64,000 bases of DNA from Romboutsia faecis (lineage in GTDB: Bacteria > Bacillota > Clostridia > Peptostreptococcales > Peptostreptococcaceae), in contig NZ_JACRWE010000002.1 of the NCBI RefSeq assembly GCF_014323405.1, forward strand, positions 186,001 to 250,000, given 5' to 3'. The position numbers and the translations under genes were made by a program. The stretch's first letter is position 1, and each line of letters begins with the position of its first letter. The notes below the pieces were generated by a model. The model was not told where the DNA came from, did not search any database, and saw only the letters and a list, made by a program, of their open reading frames with translations. Positions 35,958 through 44,987 of the stretch are shown here, piece by piece.

Positions 35958-36797
35958 ATGAATAAGATAAAGTTATTAGTTGATGGTGGATGTGATTTAC
36001 CTAAGAAAATTTTAGAAAAATACAATATAGAACTAGTAGGACTAAATGTAAGTTTTAATGGAGAGAGTTATATAACTGGAGAAGAAATAGATAATGAAAC
36101 TTTTTATAAAAAAATGAGTGAGAATAAGGAATTACCTAAAACTTCATGTCCATCTCCAGATAGATTTTTAGAAGCGTACAAAGGTGATGAAGATATATTA
36201 ATAATAACTGTAAGCTCAGCACTATCAGGAACATATAGTAGTGCAAAGCTTGCAAAAGATATGTATGAAGATGAAAATAATAATAAAAAAATCGAAGTTT
36301 TAGATAGTATGAGTGGTTCAATAGGTCAGGGCTTATTAGCGATAAAGGCAGCAGAATTAATTGATGAAGGAAAAACTTTAGATGAGATAGTATCAATTCT
36401 TGAAAATTTAAAGAATTATGTTGTATTCTATGGAACATTAGAAACTTTAGAAAATGCTATTAAAGGTGGAAGAATAAATCCATTAGCAGGAAAGCTTATA
36501 AATGCACTAAACTTTAAGGCTATAATACAAGTTACTGAGGGTGTTGTAAAGCCCATAGATAAAGCAAGAGGCATAAATAATAGTTTAAAAAAGGTTTTAG
36601 AGTATGTAGAATCTAACATAAAAAATACTGAAGAGAAAACTTTAATTATAGCTCATGCTCATTGTGAAGAGAAGGCATTAAAAATAAAAGAAAGCTTAGA
36701 AACAAAATATAAATTCAAAGACATAATAATAGCTGAAATAGGACCTGTAATGGGAACATATACATCTCAAGGGGCTATATTAGTAAGCTCATTATAA
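35958..36797 (+). CDS. DegV-family fatty-acid-binding protein
   Basis: DegV proteins bind fatty acids. In Firmicutes the family includes FakB, the subunit that presents fatty acid to the kinase FakA. It has 279 residues. Motifs are LVDGGCDLPKKILEKYNIELV, KTSCPSPDRFLEAYKG, the TVSSALSGTYSSAKLA lipid-head site, and KGGRINPLAGKLINALNFKAI. The ribosome-binding site is AAGTGAGGT. It is a single gene between its promoter-operator and a terminator, and the divergent TetR regulator probably controls it. Confidence 0.93.
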   Translation: MNKIKLLVDGGCDLPKKILEKYNIELVGLNVSFNGESYITGEEIDNETFYKKMSENKELPKTSCPSPDRFLEAYKGDEDILIITVSSALSGTYSSAKLAKDMYEDENNNKKIEVLDSMSGSIGQGLLAIKAAELIDEGKTLDEIVSILENLKNYVVFYGTLETLENAIKGGRINPLAGKLINALNFKAIIQVTEGVVKPIDKARGINNSLKKVLEYVESNIKNTEEKTLIIAHAHCEEKALKIKESLETKYKFKDIIIAEIGPVMGTYTSQGAILVSSL

Positions 36798-36810
36798 TAA
36801 GATTATAAGG

Positions 36811-36865
36811 CATATACAAATAATGATTTAATATAATTTAAATTAGCTTTGTATATGCTTTTTAT
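36811..36865 (+). terminator. Intrinsic terminator after degV
   Basis: An 11-bp stem GCATATACAAA/TTTGTATATGC with a 27-nt loop is followed by TTTTT. Confidence 0.7.
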
Positions 36866-36875
36866 ATGAAGATAT

Positions 36876-36955
36876 ATAGATTAAATCTATAAAAAATAAT
36901 TAATATAGATTTAATCTATATTGCTTTACTTGTTTTTTTTATTGAGTATATAATG
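36876..36955 (+). promoter_or_regulatory. Two tandem 17-bp palindromic boxes and -10 of the rhodanese gene
   Basis: TATAGATTAAATCTATA (36876-36892) and its exact reverse complement TATAGATTTAATCTATA (36905-36921) are each nearly palindromic, 29 bp centre to centre. A perfect TATAAT follows at 36950-36955, with TTGCTT at 36922-36927 as a poor, widely spaced -35. The boxes lie at the activator or repressor position of this promoter. Confidence 0.62.
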
Positions 36956-36984
36956 TAGTGTAAAATAAAAGTTAGGAGGATAAG

Positions 36985-38343
36985 ATGACAATTAAAAAGA
37001 TAAAAAGCATAATTTTAGCGACAACTATGGTATTAGGATTATTATCACTATCAGGATGTTCTAAAAAAGAAGAAGCAAAAGACGTAGAATTAAAAACTAT
37101 TTCAACAAAAGATCTAAAAGCAAAACTAGAAGATGATTCATGGGTAATTGTAGATACTAGGATTAATGATGCTTACAATGGATGGAAATTAGACGGAGTT
37201 TCTAGAGGTGGACATATATCAGGAGCTGTAGATTTCTCTGCAAACTGGTTAAATGTTGATAATAAAAATAAAGAAGAAATATTAGATGAAGCATTAAAAA
37301 CTAAAGGTATTAATAAAGATAAAAATATAGTTTTATATGATTCAAATGAAAAGGATTCAAAATCAGTTGGAAGTTATCTATCACAAAAAGGTTATACAAA
37401 TATCTATACTTATAATGTAAAAGAATGGGCAAAAGATGAATCTTTAGCTATGGAATCATATGAAAATTATGATAGATTAGTTCCAGCGGAAATTGTAAAG
37501 GAAGTAGTAGATGGAAAAACTCCTGAAACTTTTGAAGGATCTAAAAATATAAAGATCATTGAAGCTAGTTGGGGAGAAGAAAGTGAAGCATATTCTAAAG
37601 GACATGTTCCAACTAGTGTTCATATTAATACAGATACAGTAGAGCCACCACCAAATTGGATGTTAGCAAGTGATGAAGAGTTAGCTAAATTCGCACTAGA
37701 TTATGGATTTACTAAAGATGATACAATTATAGTTACAGGTCCTGATGTTATGGCATCATACAGAGTTGCAGTTATACTTCGTTACATAGGGGTAAATGAT
37801 GTAAGGGTACTTAATGGTGGAAATAATGCATGGGTAGCAGCTGGATATGAATTAGAAACAACAAGTAATGCACCTGTTGCAGGAACTGATTTTGGAGGAA
37901 AAATACCAGGAAATCCGGATCTAATAGTTACTATACCAGAACTTAAAGAAGAGCTAAAAAGTGATGATTCAGTTTTAGTAGATAATCGTAGTTGGGAAGA
38001 ATATATAGGAGAAGTATCTGGATATAGTTATCATGATAAAAAAGGTCGTATACCGGGAGCTGTATATGGATATGCAGGTACAACATCAACGACATTGGAA
38101 GACTATCGTAATATAGACAATACAATGAGAAATTCAGATGAAATAAAAGATTTATGGGATAAAGCTGGAATAGATATAAATAAGAAGTTAATATTTATGT
38201 GTGGTAGTGGATGGAGAGCTGCAGAAGTACTAACATATGCTAATGTTATGGGATATGATAATTCAGCGTTATATAGTGATGGTTGGATAGGATGGAGCAA
38301 TAATGCTTCAAATCCTGTTGAAACTGGCGATCCTGCTAAATAG
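36985..38343 (+). CDS. Lipoprotein with three rhodanese modules, one catalytic
   Basis: The protein has 452 residues. A lipoprotein signal ends LLSLSGC with the lipidated Cys near residue 26. Three rhodanese modules follow. Module 1 (about 40-155) has LYDSNEKDSKS at the active-site loop, module 2 (about 165-290) has VTGPDVMASYR, and module 3 (about 310-440) has MCGSGWRAAEV with catalytic Cys 406. Only the last has the loop cysteine, so the first two are probably structural or binding units. It would act on sulfane sulfur outside the membrane. The ribosome-binding site is AGGAGGAT. Confidence 0.9.
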   Translation: MTIKKIKSIILATTMVLGLLSLSGCSKKEEAKDVELKTISTKDLKAKLEDDSWVIVDTRINDAYNGWKLDGVSRGGHISGAVDFSANWLNVDNKNKEEILDEALKTKGINKDKNIVLYDSNEKDSKSVGSYLSQKGYTNIYTYNVKEWAKDESLAMESYENYDRLVPAEIVKEVVDGKTPETFEGSKNIKIIEASWGEESEAYSKGHVPTSVHINTDTVEPPPNWMLASDEELAKFALDYGFTKDDTIIVTGPDVMASYRVAVILRYIGVNDVRVLNGGNNAWVAAGYELETTSNAPVAGTDFGGKIPGNPDLIVTIPELKEELKSDDSVLVDNRSWEEYIGEVSGYSYHDKKGRIPGAVYGYAGTTSTTLEDYRNIDNTMRNSDEIKDLWDKAGIDINKKLIFMCGSGWRAAEVLTYANVMGYDNSALYSDGWIGWSNNASNPVETGDPAK

Positions 38344-38354
38344 GATGAACAATC

Positions 38355-38798
38355 ATGAATAATATAATAAAAAAAATATTATATACACTAACTGTTATAC
38401 TTCAATTAGCAACAATTGTGGGAGTATTTGTAGTTCAATATTTAACAAATAAAAAAGCTGGTATAATGCACCATGTTTATTATAGAAAATATCAATTTGA
38501 AAACAGTATATTTTCGCATGAAAATTTATTAATTCAAAAAAACATTGCTATAGTAATTACAATCATATTTTTTGTGATTTTTATTTATGTATTGAAAAAG
38601 AATAAAAATATTTTTTATAAAATACAAGCAGGTTTAACATTTATCAGTAGTTTTCTAATTTATATATCTATGAGTAGTAGATATTTTATTGAAAAATTAG
38701 CTTACCATTATTTTATAATGGCATTTGTATTAGTATTTATAATGCAATTTATAGTATTTGTTATAATATCTATTTATAATAAAAATCTAAAAAAATAA
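38355..38798 (+). CDS. Small four-helix membrane protein, unknown
   Basis: This 147-residue protein is made almost wholly of four hydrophobic segments (residues about 7-29, 62-80, 88-107, 117-140) separated by short basic loops. It starts 11 bp after the rhodanese lipoprotein with a weak AGGATGA ribosome-binding site and ends just before the Trp T-box promoter, so it is co-transcribed with the lipoprotein. I do not recognise a family. The context suggests a partner in sulfur handling, which is inference only. Confidence 0.7.
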   Translation: MNNIIKKILYTLTVILQLATIVGVFVVQYLTNKKAGIMHHVYYRKYQFENSIFSHENLLIQKNIAIVITIIFFVIFIYVLKKNKNIFYKIQAGLTFISSFLIYISMSSRYFIEKLAYHYFIMAFVLVFIMQFIVFVIISIYNKNLKK

Positions 38799-38819
38799 TT
38801 ACTTGTATTAATCATCCTC

Positions 38820-38848
38820 TTGACATTTTTTCTAGGAAATCATATTAT
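38820..38848 (+). promoter_or_regulatory. Promoter of the mtnN-trpS T-box transcript
   Basis: A perfect TTGACA (38820-38825), 17 bp, then TATTAT (38843-38848) lies about 60 bp ahead of T-box stem I. Confidence 0.85.
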
Positions 38849-38904
38849 TAAATAAAAATAATATAATTAATCCTATGAAAAGAATTAGTAGGTAAATAAA
38901 GTTT

Positions 38905-39130
38905 CAATACAGAGAGTAAAGAAGGGTGAGAACTTTACAAGAAAAGTTTAGTGAATGGATCTTTGAGGAATTAGGTTAAATATAATAATTAATTTATTAT
39001 AAAGTAGCTGATATCGTGACTGCACGTTATAGCAGATTTAAGAGATACATGTTATAAAGATGTGTATAAATTAGGTGGTACCGCGGAAAATAAATCCGTC
39101 CTATTAATTATAATAGGACGGATTTTTTAT
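38905..39130 (+). ncRNA. T-box leader, tryptophan specifier TGG
   Basis: The T-box core AGGTGGTACCGCG is at 39073-39085. A perfect 14-bp terminator stem (39093-39106 with 39111-39124) runs into a T-tract. The stem I 3' side reads GTGAATGGATC, giving specifier TGG (Trp) at 38956-38958. The first gene downstream is mtnN and the second is trpS, so both should respond to uncharged tRNA-Trp. Confidence 0.9.
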
Positions 39131-39173
39131 TTTGATAAAAAAATATTTAAGATAAATATATAGGAGGAAGAAT

Positions 39174-39872
39174 ATGAATATAATAGGTATAATAGGTGCA
39201 ATGGATGAAGAGGTAGATATATTAGTAGACCTTATGGAAATAGAAAAGGTAGTTGAAAAAGCTAGCTTAAAATTCCACAAAGGAAAATTAGAAGGAAAAG
39301 ATATAGTATTAGTTAAGTGCGGAATAGGTAAAGTAAATGCTGCTTTATGTACACAAATATTAATAAGTGAGTTTAATGTAGATGCAGTTGTAAACACTGG
39401 TGTTGCAGGAGCACTTCATAGTGAATTAGATGTTCAAGATATAGTAATATCAACAGATGCTATACAACATGATATGGATACAACTGCATTTGGAGATAAA
39501 AAAGGTGAAATACCAAGAATGGAAACTTCAACATTTATAGCAGATCAAAAGCTTATAGATGCAGCTTATAAATCATCAATAAAAGAATTAGAAGGAAATA
39601 AAGTTTTAAAAGGAAGAGTAGTATCTGGAGATATATTTGTAAGCTCTAAGGAATTAAAAGATAGCTTAGTACGTGAATTTGGAGCTTATTGTGCAGAAAT
39701 GGAAGGTGCTGCAATAGCTCATGTTTGTACTTTGAATAAAATACCATTCGTAGTAATAAGATCAATGTCTGATAAGGCTGATGGAAGTGCAGATGTTACT
39801 TATGAGGAATTTGTAGTAAAAGCTGCTCATAAATCTAAAGATATAGTTTTAAATATGCTAAAAGCATTATAA
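39174..39872 (+). CDS. mtnN: 5'-Methylthioadenosine/S-adenosylhomocysteine nucleosidase
   Basis: MtnN cleaves adenine from MTA and SAH, by-products of SAM use. It has 232 residues, normal length. Motifs are GIIGAMDEEVDIL at the start, VKCGIGKVNAALCTQIL, NTGVAGAL, EMEGAAIAHVC near residue 172 and RSMSDKADGSAD with the catalytic Asp. The ribosome-binding site is TAGGAGGAAG. It lies between the Trp T-box and trpS, an unexpected gene for tryptophan control. Confidence 0.96.
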   Translation: MNIIGIIGAMDEEVDILVDLMEIEKVVEKASLKFHKGKLEGKDIVLVKCGIGKVNAALCTQILISEFNVDAVVNTGVAGALHSELDVQDIVISTDAIQHDMDTTAFGDKKGEIPRMETSTFIADQKLIDAAYKSSIKELEGNKVLKGRVVSGDIFVSSKELKDSLVREFGAYCAEMEGAAIAHVCTLNKIPFVVIRSMSDKADGSADVTYEEFVVKAAHKSKDIVLNMLKAL

Positions 39873-39886
39873 TTTAGGAGGGTGCA

Positions 39887-40891
39887 ATGAGTGATAAGAA
39901 AGTAATTTTTAGTGGTGTTCAACCATCAGGAAAATTAACTCTAGGTAATTACTTAGGAGCTTTAAGAAACTTTGGAAAATTCCAAGATGAGTATGATTGT
40001 TATTATAGTATAGTTGACTTACATGCAATAACAGTACCTCAAGAGGCTAAAAATCTAAGAGCCAATACATTAGAAATATTAGCTCAATACTTAGCTTGTG
40101 GTCTTGATCCAGAGAAGAGTACTATATTTATACAATCACATGTAAGTGCACATACAGAACTTATGTGGATACTAAATACAATGACTTATATGGGTGAGTT
40201 AAGCAGAATGACTCAGTTTAAAGATAAGTCACAAAAAAGTGAAGCTAACTTAAATGCAGGATTATTCACATATCCAGTACTTATGGCAGCTGACATACTT
40301 TTATATCAAACAAACTTAGTTCCAGTTGGAGAAGATCAAAAGCAACATTTAGAATTAGCTCGTGATTTAGCCGCTAGGTTTAATAATAGATACTCACCAA
40401 CTTTTGAAATACCAGAAGGATATATACCAAAAGAAGTTGGAAGAGTAATGAGCTTACAAGAACCTACTAAGAAAATGAGTAAATCAGATTCAAATGAAAA
40501 TGCATTTATACTGTTAGCTGATGATCCAGATACAATAAGAAGAAAAATTAAAAGAAGTGTTACAGACTCAGAAGGTGTTGTAAGATATAGTGATGAGCAA
40601 CCTGGGATAAAGAACTTAATAGATATATATACTCAATTAGCTAATAAGACTATTGAAGAAGTCGTTGCGATGTATGAAGGTAAAGGATATGGAGAATTTA
40701 AAGCAGATGTAGCTGAAGTTATAGTAGAAGCTTTAAGTCCTATAAGAGAAAAATATTTAGAACTTCTTAAAGATAAGGCATATTTAGAAAAAGTATATGC
40801 AATGGGTGCCGAAAAAGCTGAAAAACAAGCTAGAAAAACTTTAAGAAAAGTATACAAAAAAGTAGGATTAATAGAAAGAAAATTTTTATAA
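39887..40891 (+). CDS. trpS: Tryptophanyl-tRNA synthetase
   Basis: TrpRS charges tRNA-Trp. It has 334 residues, normal length. The class I signature is SGVQPSGKLTLGNYLGAL, with TLGN in place of HIGH as usual for this enzyme, and KKMSKSD is near residue 197. PVGEDQKQHLELARDLAARFN binds substrate. It lies 14 bp after mtnN, both downstream of the Trp T-box that matches its product. Confidence 0.98.
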   Translation: MSDKKVIFSGVQPSGKLTLGNYLGALRNFGKFQDEYDCYYSIVDLHAITVPQEAKNLRANTLEILAQYLACGLDPEKSTIFIQSHVSAHTELMWILNTMTYMGELSRMTQFKDKSQKSEANLNAGLFTYPVLMAADILLYQTNLVPVGEDQKQHLELARDLAARFNNRYSPTFEIPEGYIPKEVGRVMSLQEPTKKMSKSDSNENAFILLADDPDTIRRKIKRSVTDSEGVVRYSDEQPGIKNLIDIYTQLANKTIEEVVAMYEGKGYGEFKADVAEVIVEALSPIREKYLELLKDKAYLEKVYAMGAEKAEKQARKTLRKVYKKVGLIERKFL

Positions 40892-40900
40892 TATAAATAA

Positions 40901-40926
40901 AAGTCACCATTTAGGTGGCTTTTTTA
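40901..40926 (+). terminator. Intrinsic terminator after trpS
   Basis: A stem AAGTCACC/GGTGGCTT (one T-G pair) has a 5-nt loop and ends in a T-run. Confidence 0.8.
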
Positions 40927-41041
40927 TTTGGAAATTTATTCTGAACCTATTTATTTTATACCATTTAAAGAATAGTATTTTTATATGAAATTTATCACAT
41001 ACTAAATTAGAGTTATATGTTTCATAAAAGGATGTGAATGT

Positions 41042-41425
41042 ATGAGGCATAAGAAAAAGGAAAATATTAATGATAAAAATCCAACTTACATAAGTATGAA
41101 AAATTTAGATGAGATAATTAATGAAATGTATATCTCAGATAATCCAAAAGAAGATTTAGGTTTAATTAAAAGATATTTAGAAAGACTTATGCTAATTATT
41201 GAAAGAAGTAGAATTAGAGAGTATATGATGCTCACAGATAGCAAAAGAAGGCTTTTTATTATAAACTTTGTTGCAGGATTAGGTAAAGGATTTGGGCAAG
41301 CTATAGGATTTACTGTTCTTGCAGCAGTAGTTTTTTATATACTTACAAGTTGGATAGATTTACCAATAATAGGCGCTTATATAGCTAAATTATTAGACGT
41401 GGTACAGAATTATAGAAATCAATAG
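41042..41425 (+). CDS. DUF5665 membrane protein
   Basis: This 127-residue protein has a charged N-terminal half containing MKNLDEIINEMY and YLERLMLIIERSRIREYMML, and a C-terminal glycine-containing membrane segment (FVAGLGKGFGQAIGFTVLAAVVFYILTSW split over two helices). It matches the clostridial DUF5665 family of unknown role. The ribosome-binding site AAAGGATGTGA precedes the start. It is the first of three genes ending with the deacetylase. Confidence 0.75.
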   Translation: MRHKKKENINDKNPTYISMKNLDEIINEMYISDNPKEDLGLIKRYLERLMLIIERSRIREYMMLTDSKRRLFIINFVAGLGKGFGQAIGFTVLAAVVFYILTSWIDLPIIGAYIAKLLDVVQNYRNQ

Positions 41426-41435
41426 AGGTGATAAT

Positions 41436-41933
41436 ATGAACGTAGATAAGTATAAGAAAGAATTATTAAAAGAAAAAGATAACTTAACTCATTTAATATC
41501 TAGTATGCAAGATAATACTTTATTTGGAAATACGAAAGATCATACTAGTGAAAGATATAGTTCTGGTGAATTATCAGCTTATGATAATCATCCAGGAGAT
41601 TTTGCAACTGAAGAATATATGCAGGATATGCAAAATAGTTTAACAACTCATGAAAAAGGAAAATTATATCAAATTGATAAGGCCTTGGATAAAATAGAAA
41701 ATGGAAGTTATGGAATTTGTGAGATTTGTAAAAAAGATATAGAATCAGATAGACTAGACTTATTGCCTGAAACAGATCTTTGTTCTAGTTGTGCTAAAGA
41801 GCATGATAATACTCCATCAGATACAGAGCATCTAGATTTAAATTTTATAAATCCAGGATGTGATTTTTATTCGGAGTATATAACAAATTTGACTGACTTA
41901 AATAAAAATGGATTATACGATGACAATGAATAA
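41436..41933 (+). CDS. DksA/TraR-type zinc-finger protein (YteA-like)
   Basis: The protein has 165 residues. The N-terminal half is coiled (YKKELLKEKDNLTHLI, then DFATEEYMQDMQ and LYQIDKALDKIENGSYGICEICK). A four-cysteine zinc finger of the pattern CxxC...CxxC reads YGICEICKKD and LCSSCAKEH. Firmicute YteA proteins share this layout and are often expressed late in sporulation. The function is not known. It lies 10 bp after the DUF5665 gene and 28 bp before the deacetylase. Confidence 0.88.
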   Translation: MNVDKYKKELLKEKDNLTHLISSMQDNTLFGNTKDHTSERYSSGELSAYDNHPGDFATEEYMQDMQNSLTTHEKGKLYQIDKALDKIENGSYGICEICKKDIESDRLDLLPETDLCSSCAKEHDNTPSDTEHLDLNFINPGCDFYSEYITNLTDLNKNGLYDDNE

Positions 41934-41961
41934 TTAAAGTAAAAGAGAAGAGGTCTAAAAT

Positions 41962-42741
41962 ATGAAAAAAATAATACTTATTTTAGGAGTTTTGTTAATA
42001 GCAACAGTAGGATATTCTATAAATAATCAGACTTTAAAGGATAAAGAAATAGGTATTTTTAATTATTCAGGTAGCGATATAATGAGAGATTATGAAGATA
42101 TAATAATAAAAAAAGGTAACAATGATCAAAAAGTAGTTGCTTTGACTTTTGATGATGGGCCTGATGAAGTTTATACTCCACAAATTTTAGATATACTAAA
42201 AAAATATGATGTGAAAGCTACATTTTTTTTAGTTGGTGAAAATATTGAGCGCAATTCGGATATAGTTGCAAGAGAAGTTGAGGAAGGTCATGAAATAGGT
42301 AATCATACTTACACCCATATAAATGTAGCTAAGAATGGATATAATGAAATATACAATGAAATAATAAAGACACAAGATATTATAAAAAAAATAACTGGAG
42401 AAGAACCAAAATTATTTAGGCCTCCATATAGAGCAATAAGTAAGAATATGTGTGATATTATAAAAAATAAAAATATGAATATTATACTGTGGTCTAATTT
42501 AGACCCGAGGGATTGGTCAAATCCAGGTGTTTATTATATTGTTAATACAATAGATACAAAGGTAGAAAATGGGAATATAATATTATTACACGATTACAAC
42601 AAAGTAAGATGTGCAAAATCTCAAACAGTACAAGCTTTAGATAGTATCATACCAAAACTTAAAGAAAAAGGTTATAAATTCGTTACAGTATCACAACTAA
42701 TAAATCATCTAGATAAAAAAGAACATGAAACTCAAAACTAG
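41962..42741 (+). CDS. Polysaccharide deacetylase, NodB domain, exported
   Basis: This 259-residue enzyme probably deacetylates peptidoglycan or another glycan outside the cell. A signal-anchor at residues 4-21 is followed by the NodB domain. TFDDGPDE holds the metal-binding Asp and the catalytic Asp, HEIGNHTYTH the two His ligands, LFRPPYRA the substrate groove, and NIILLHDYN the last catalytic His. All catalytic motifs are present. The clostridial PdaA-like role in spore cortex is possible but not proven by the sequence. Confidence 0.92.
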   Translation: MKKIILILGVLLIATVGYSINNQTLKDKEIGIFNYSGSDIMRDYEDIIIKKGNNDQKVVALTFDDGPDEVYTPQILDILKKYDVKATFFLVGENIERNSDIVAREVEEGHEIGNHTYTHINVAKNGYNEIYNEIIKTQDIIKKITGEEPKLFRPPYRAISKNMCDIIKNKNMNIILWSNLDPRDWSNPGVYYIVNTIDTKVENGNIILLHDYNKVRCAKSQTVQALDSIIPKLKEKGYKFVTVSQLINHLDKKEHETQN

Positions 42742-42764
42742 GCTTCCATTTAGGAAGCTTTTTT
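42741..42764 (+). terminator. Intrinsic terminator after deacetylase
   Basis: A 6-bp stem GCTTCC/GGAAGC with a 5-nt loop is followed by TTTTTT. Confidence 0.8.
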
Positions 42765-42805
42765 ATGTATAATTATATTTATAACATTCTTAGGAGGAAG
42801 AGATA

Positions 42806-43258
42806 TTGATTTATGAATTGATAATAGCGATATTGATAGGTTTAGACCAACTTTCTAAATATTGGGCATTGAATTATTTACAGGATATAGGAAGTATACC
42901 TGTTATACAAAATGTGTTTCATCTTACATATGTAGAAAATAGAGGAGCAGCTTTTGGGATGTTCCAAAACAATCAAATGATATTTGTAGTGGTTGCAATA
43001 GTAGCATCAATATTTGGATTATACTATTTACATACAAAAAAGGTGCATCCAATAGGTAAAGTTGGAATTATGCTTATAATTTCTGGAGCAATTGGAAATC
43101 TAATAGATAGAGTAAGATTAGGATTTGTAGTTGACTATTTTGATTTTAGAATAATATGGGAATATGTATTTAATGTAGCAGATGTATTTGTAGTAATTGG
43201 TACAGTAATGTTATGTATATATATATTATTTTTTGAAGGTAAAGAGCAGGTGAAGTAA
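42806..43258 (+). CDS. lspA: Lipoprotein signal peptidase
   Basis: LspA cleaves the signal peptide of lipoproteins such as the rhodanese protein at 36985. It starts at TTG 42806 after TAGGAGGAAG and has 150 residues with four membrane segments. The aspartic catalytic motifs are GNLIDRVRLGFVVDYFDF near residues 98-115 and FNVADVFVVIG near 121-131. The stop codon overlaps the start of rluD by one base (TAATG). Confidence 0.96.
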   Translation: MIYELIIAILIGLDQLSKYWALNYLQDIGSIPVIQNVFHLTYVENRGAAFGMFQNNQMIFVVVAIVASIFGLYYLHTKKVHPIGKVGIMLIISGAIGNLIDRVRLGFVVDYFDFRIIWEYVFNVADVFVVIGTVMLCIYILFFEGKEQVK

Positions 43259-44169
43259 TGGACGAAATAAGAGAATTTTTAGTTGGAGAAGAAGAAGAAG
43301 GCGATAGATTAGATGTTTACTTATCAGAACAATTAGGTGACATGTCTAGAAGCTATATTCAAAAAATTATAAAAGATAAAAAGGTTGAAGTTAACAATAA
43401 GATAGAAAAAGCAAAGTATTTAGTAAAAGAAGAAGATAAAGTTAAGATAGAAATACCAGCACCAAAATTATTAGAGGTTGTAGCTCAAGATATTCCCATA
43501 GATATTGTATATGAAGATAATGACGTATTAATCGTAAATAAGCCTCAGGATATGGTTGTACATCCAGCACCTGGTAACTATGATAATACATTAGTAAATG
43601 CTATTTTATATCACTGTAAGGATAAGCTATCATCAATAAATGGAGTTATTAGACCTGGAATAGTTCATAGAATTGATAAGGATACCTCGGGGCTTTTAAT
43701 GATTGCGAAAAATAACAATGCTCACAATAGCTTAGCAGAACAGTTAAAGGATCACTCTATAACTAGAGAATATGAATTTATATGTCACGGTGTAGTTAAA
43801 GATGATAAGATAACGGTTAATAAGCCTATAGGAAGAAATCCAAAGGATAGATTAAAAATGGCGGTCGTTAAAGATGGAAAGCATGCAGTAACTCATTTTG
43901 AAGTTGTAGAAAGGTTTGAAAATTTTACACATATGAGAGCTAGATTAGAGACTGGGAGAACTCACCAAATTAGAGTGCATGCACTTTCTATAAATCATCC
44001 ACTTTTAGGGGATCCTATATATGGACCTAAAAATACTAAGTTTAAATTGAATGGACAAACTCTACATGCAAAGAAATTAGGTTTTATACATCCTACTACT
44101 AGTAAATATATAGAATTTGATTCAGAGCTTCCTGAGTACTTTAAAGAAATAATAAAAAAATTGAAATAG
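43258..44169 (+). CDS. rluD: 23S rRNA pseudouridine synthase, RluD family
   Basis: This is a 303-residue RluA/RluD-family pseudouridine synthase. The N-terminal S4 domain (GDRLDVYLSEQLGDMSRSYIQKIIKDKKV) precedes the catalytic domain with PQDMVVHPAPGN and RPGIVHRIDKDTSGLLM, catalytic Asp about 141. ARLETGRTHQIRVHALSINHPLLGD follows. The lspA-rluD-pyrR order is usual in Firmicutes. The exact target uridines cannot be read from the sequence. Confidence 0.94.
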   Translation: MDEIREFLVGEEEEGDRLDVYLSEQLGDMSRSYIQKIIKDKKVEVNNKIEKAKYLVKEEDKVKIEIPAPKLLEVVAQDIPIDIVYEDNDVLIVNKPQDMVVHPAPGNYDNTLVNAILYHCKDKLSSINGVIRPGIVHRIDKDTSGLLMIAKNNNAHNSLAEQLKDHSITREYEFICHGVVKDDKITVNKPIGRNPKDRLKMAVVKDGKHAVTHFEVVERFENFTHMRARLETGRTHQIRVHALSINHPLLGDPIYGPKNTKFKLNGQTLHAKKLGFIHPTTSKYIEFDSELPEYFKEIIKKLK

Positions 44170-44210
44170 CTTTAATTAATGAGGATTAAAATGTAAATAT
44201 AATTAAAATC

Positions 44211-44239
44211 TTGTAAAAATTAAAGATATCATATATAAT
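44211..44239 (+). promoter_or_regulatory. Promoter of the pyrR leader
   Basis: TTGTAA (44211-44216), 17 bp, TATAAT (44234-44239) lies about 40 bp ahead of the PyrR-type hairpin. Confidence 0.7.
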
Positions 44240-44280
44240 GATAATAATAAGTTAATAATACTAAAATTAATACCTTTAAT

Positions 44281-44373
44281 TGATACAGAGATATCATAAG
44301 GCAGTTTAAAAGCATGTATTACTTAGTTATTTTGTAATATACAGCTTCTTGTCTTATGATGAGAAGCTTTTTT
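44281..44373 (+). promoter_or_regulatory. PyrR-type attenuator ahead of pyrR
   Basis: The hairpin TGATACAGAGATATCA (44281-44296) has CAGAGA in the loop, matching the PyrR-binding pattern CNGNGA. Bases 44291-44299 (ATCATAAG) are complementary to CTTATGAT near 44353-44360, a possible antiterminator. The terminator stem is AGCTTCT/AGAAGCT (44343-44368) followed by TTTTTT. UMP-bound PyrR should favour termination. Confidence 0.8.
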
Positions 44374-44419
44374 ATGTTTAGAGATTATTAAATACTAAGT
44401 AGTTAGCCTAGGAGGATAA

Positions 44420-44956
<537 letters not shown>

Positions 44957-44987
44957 AAGCATAAAAGTATATAGAAGGTTTAGATTA

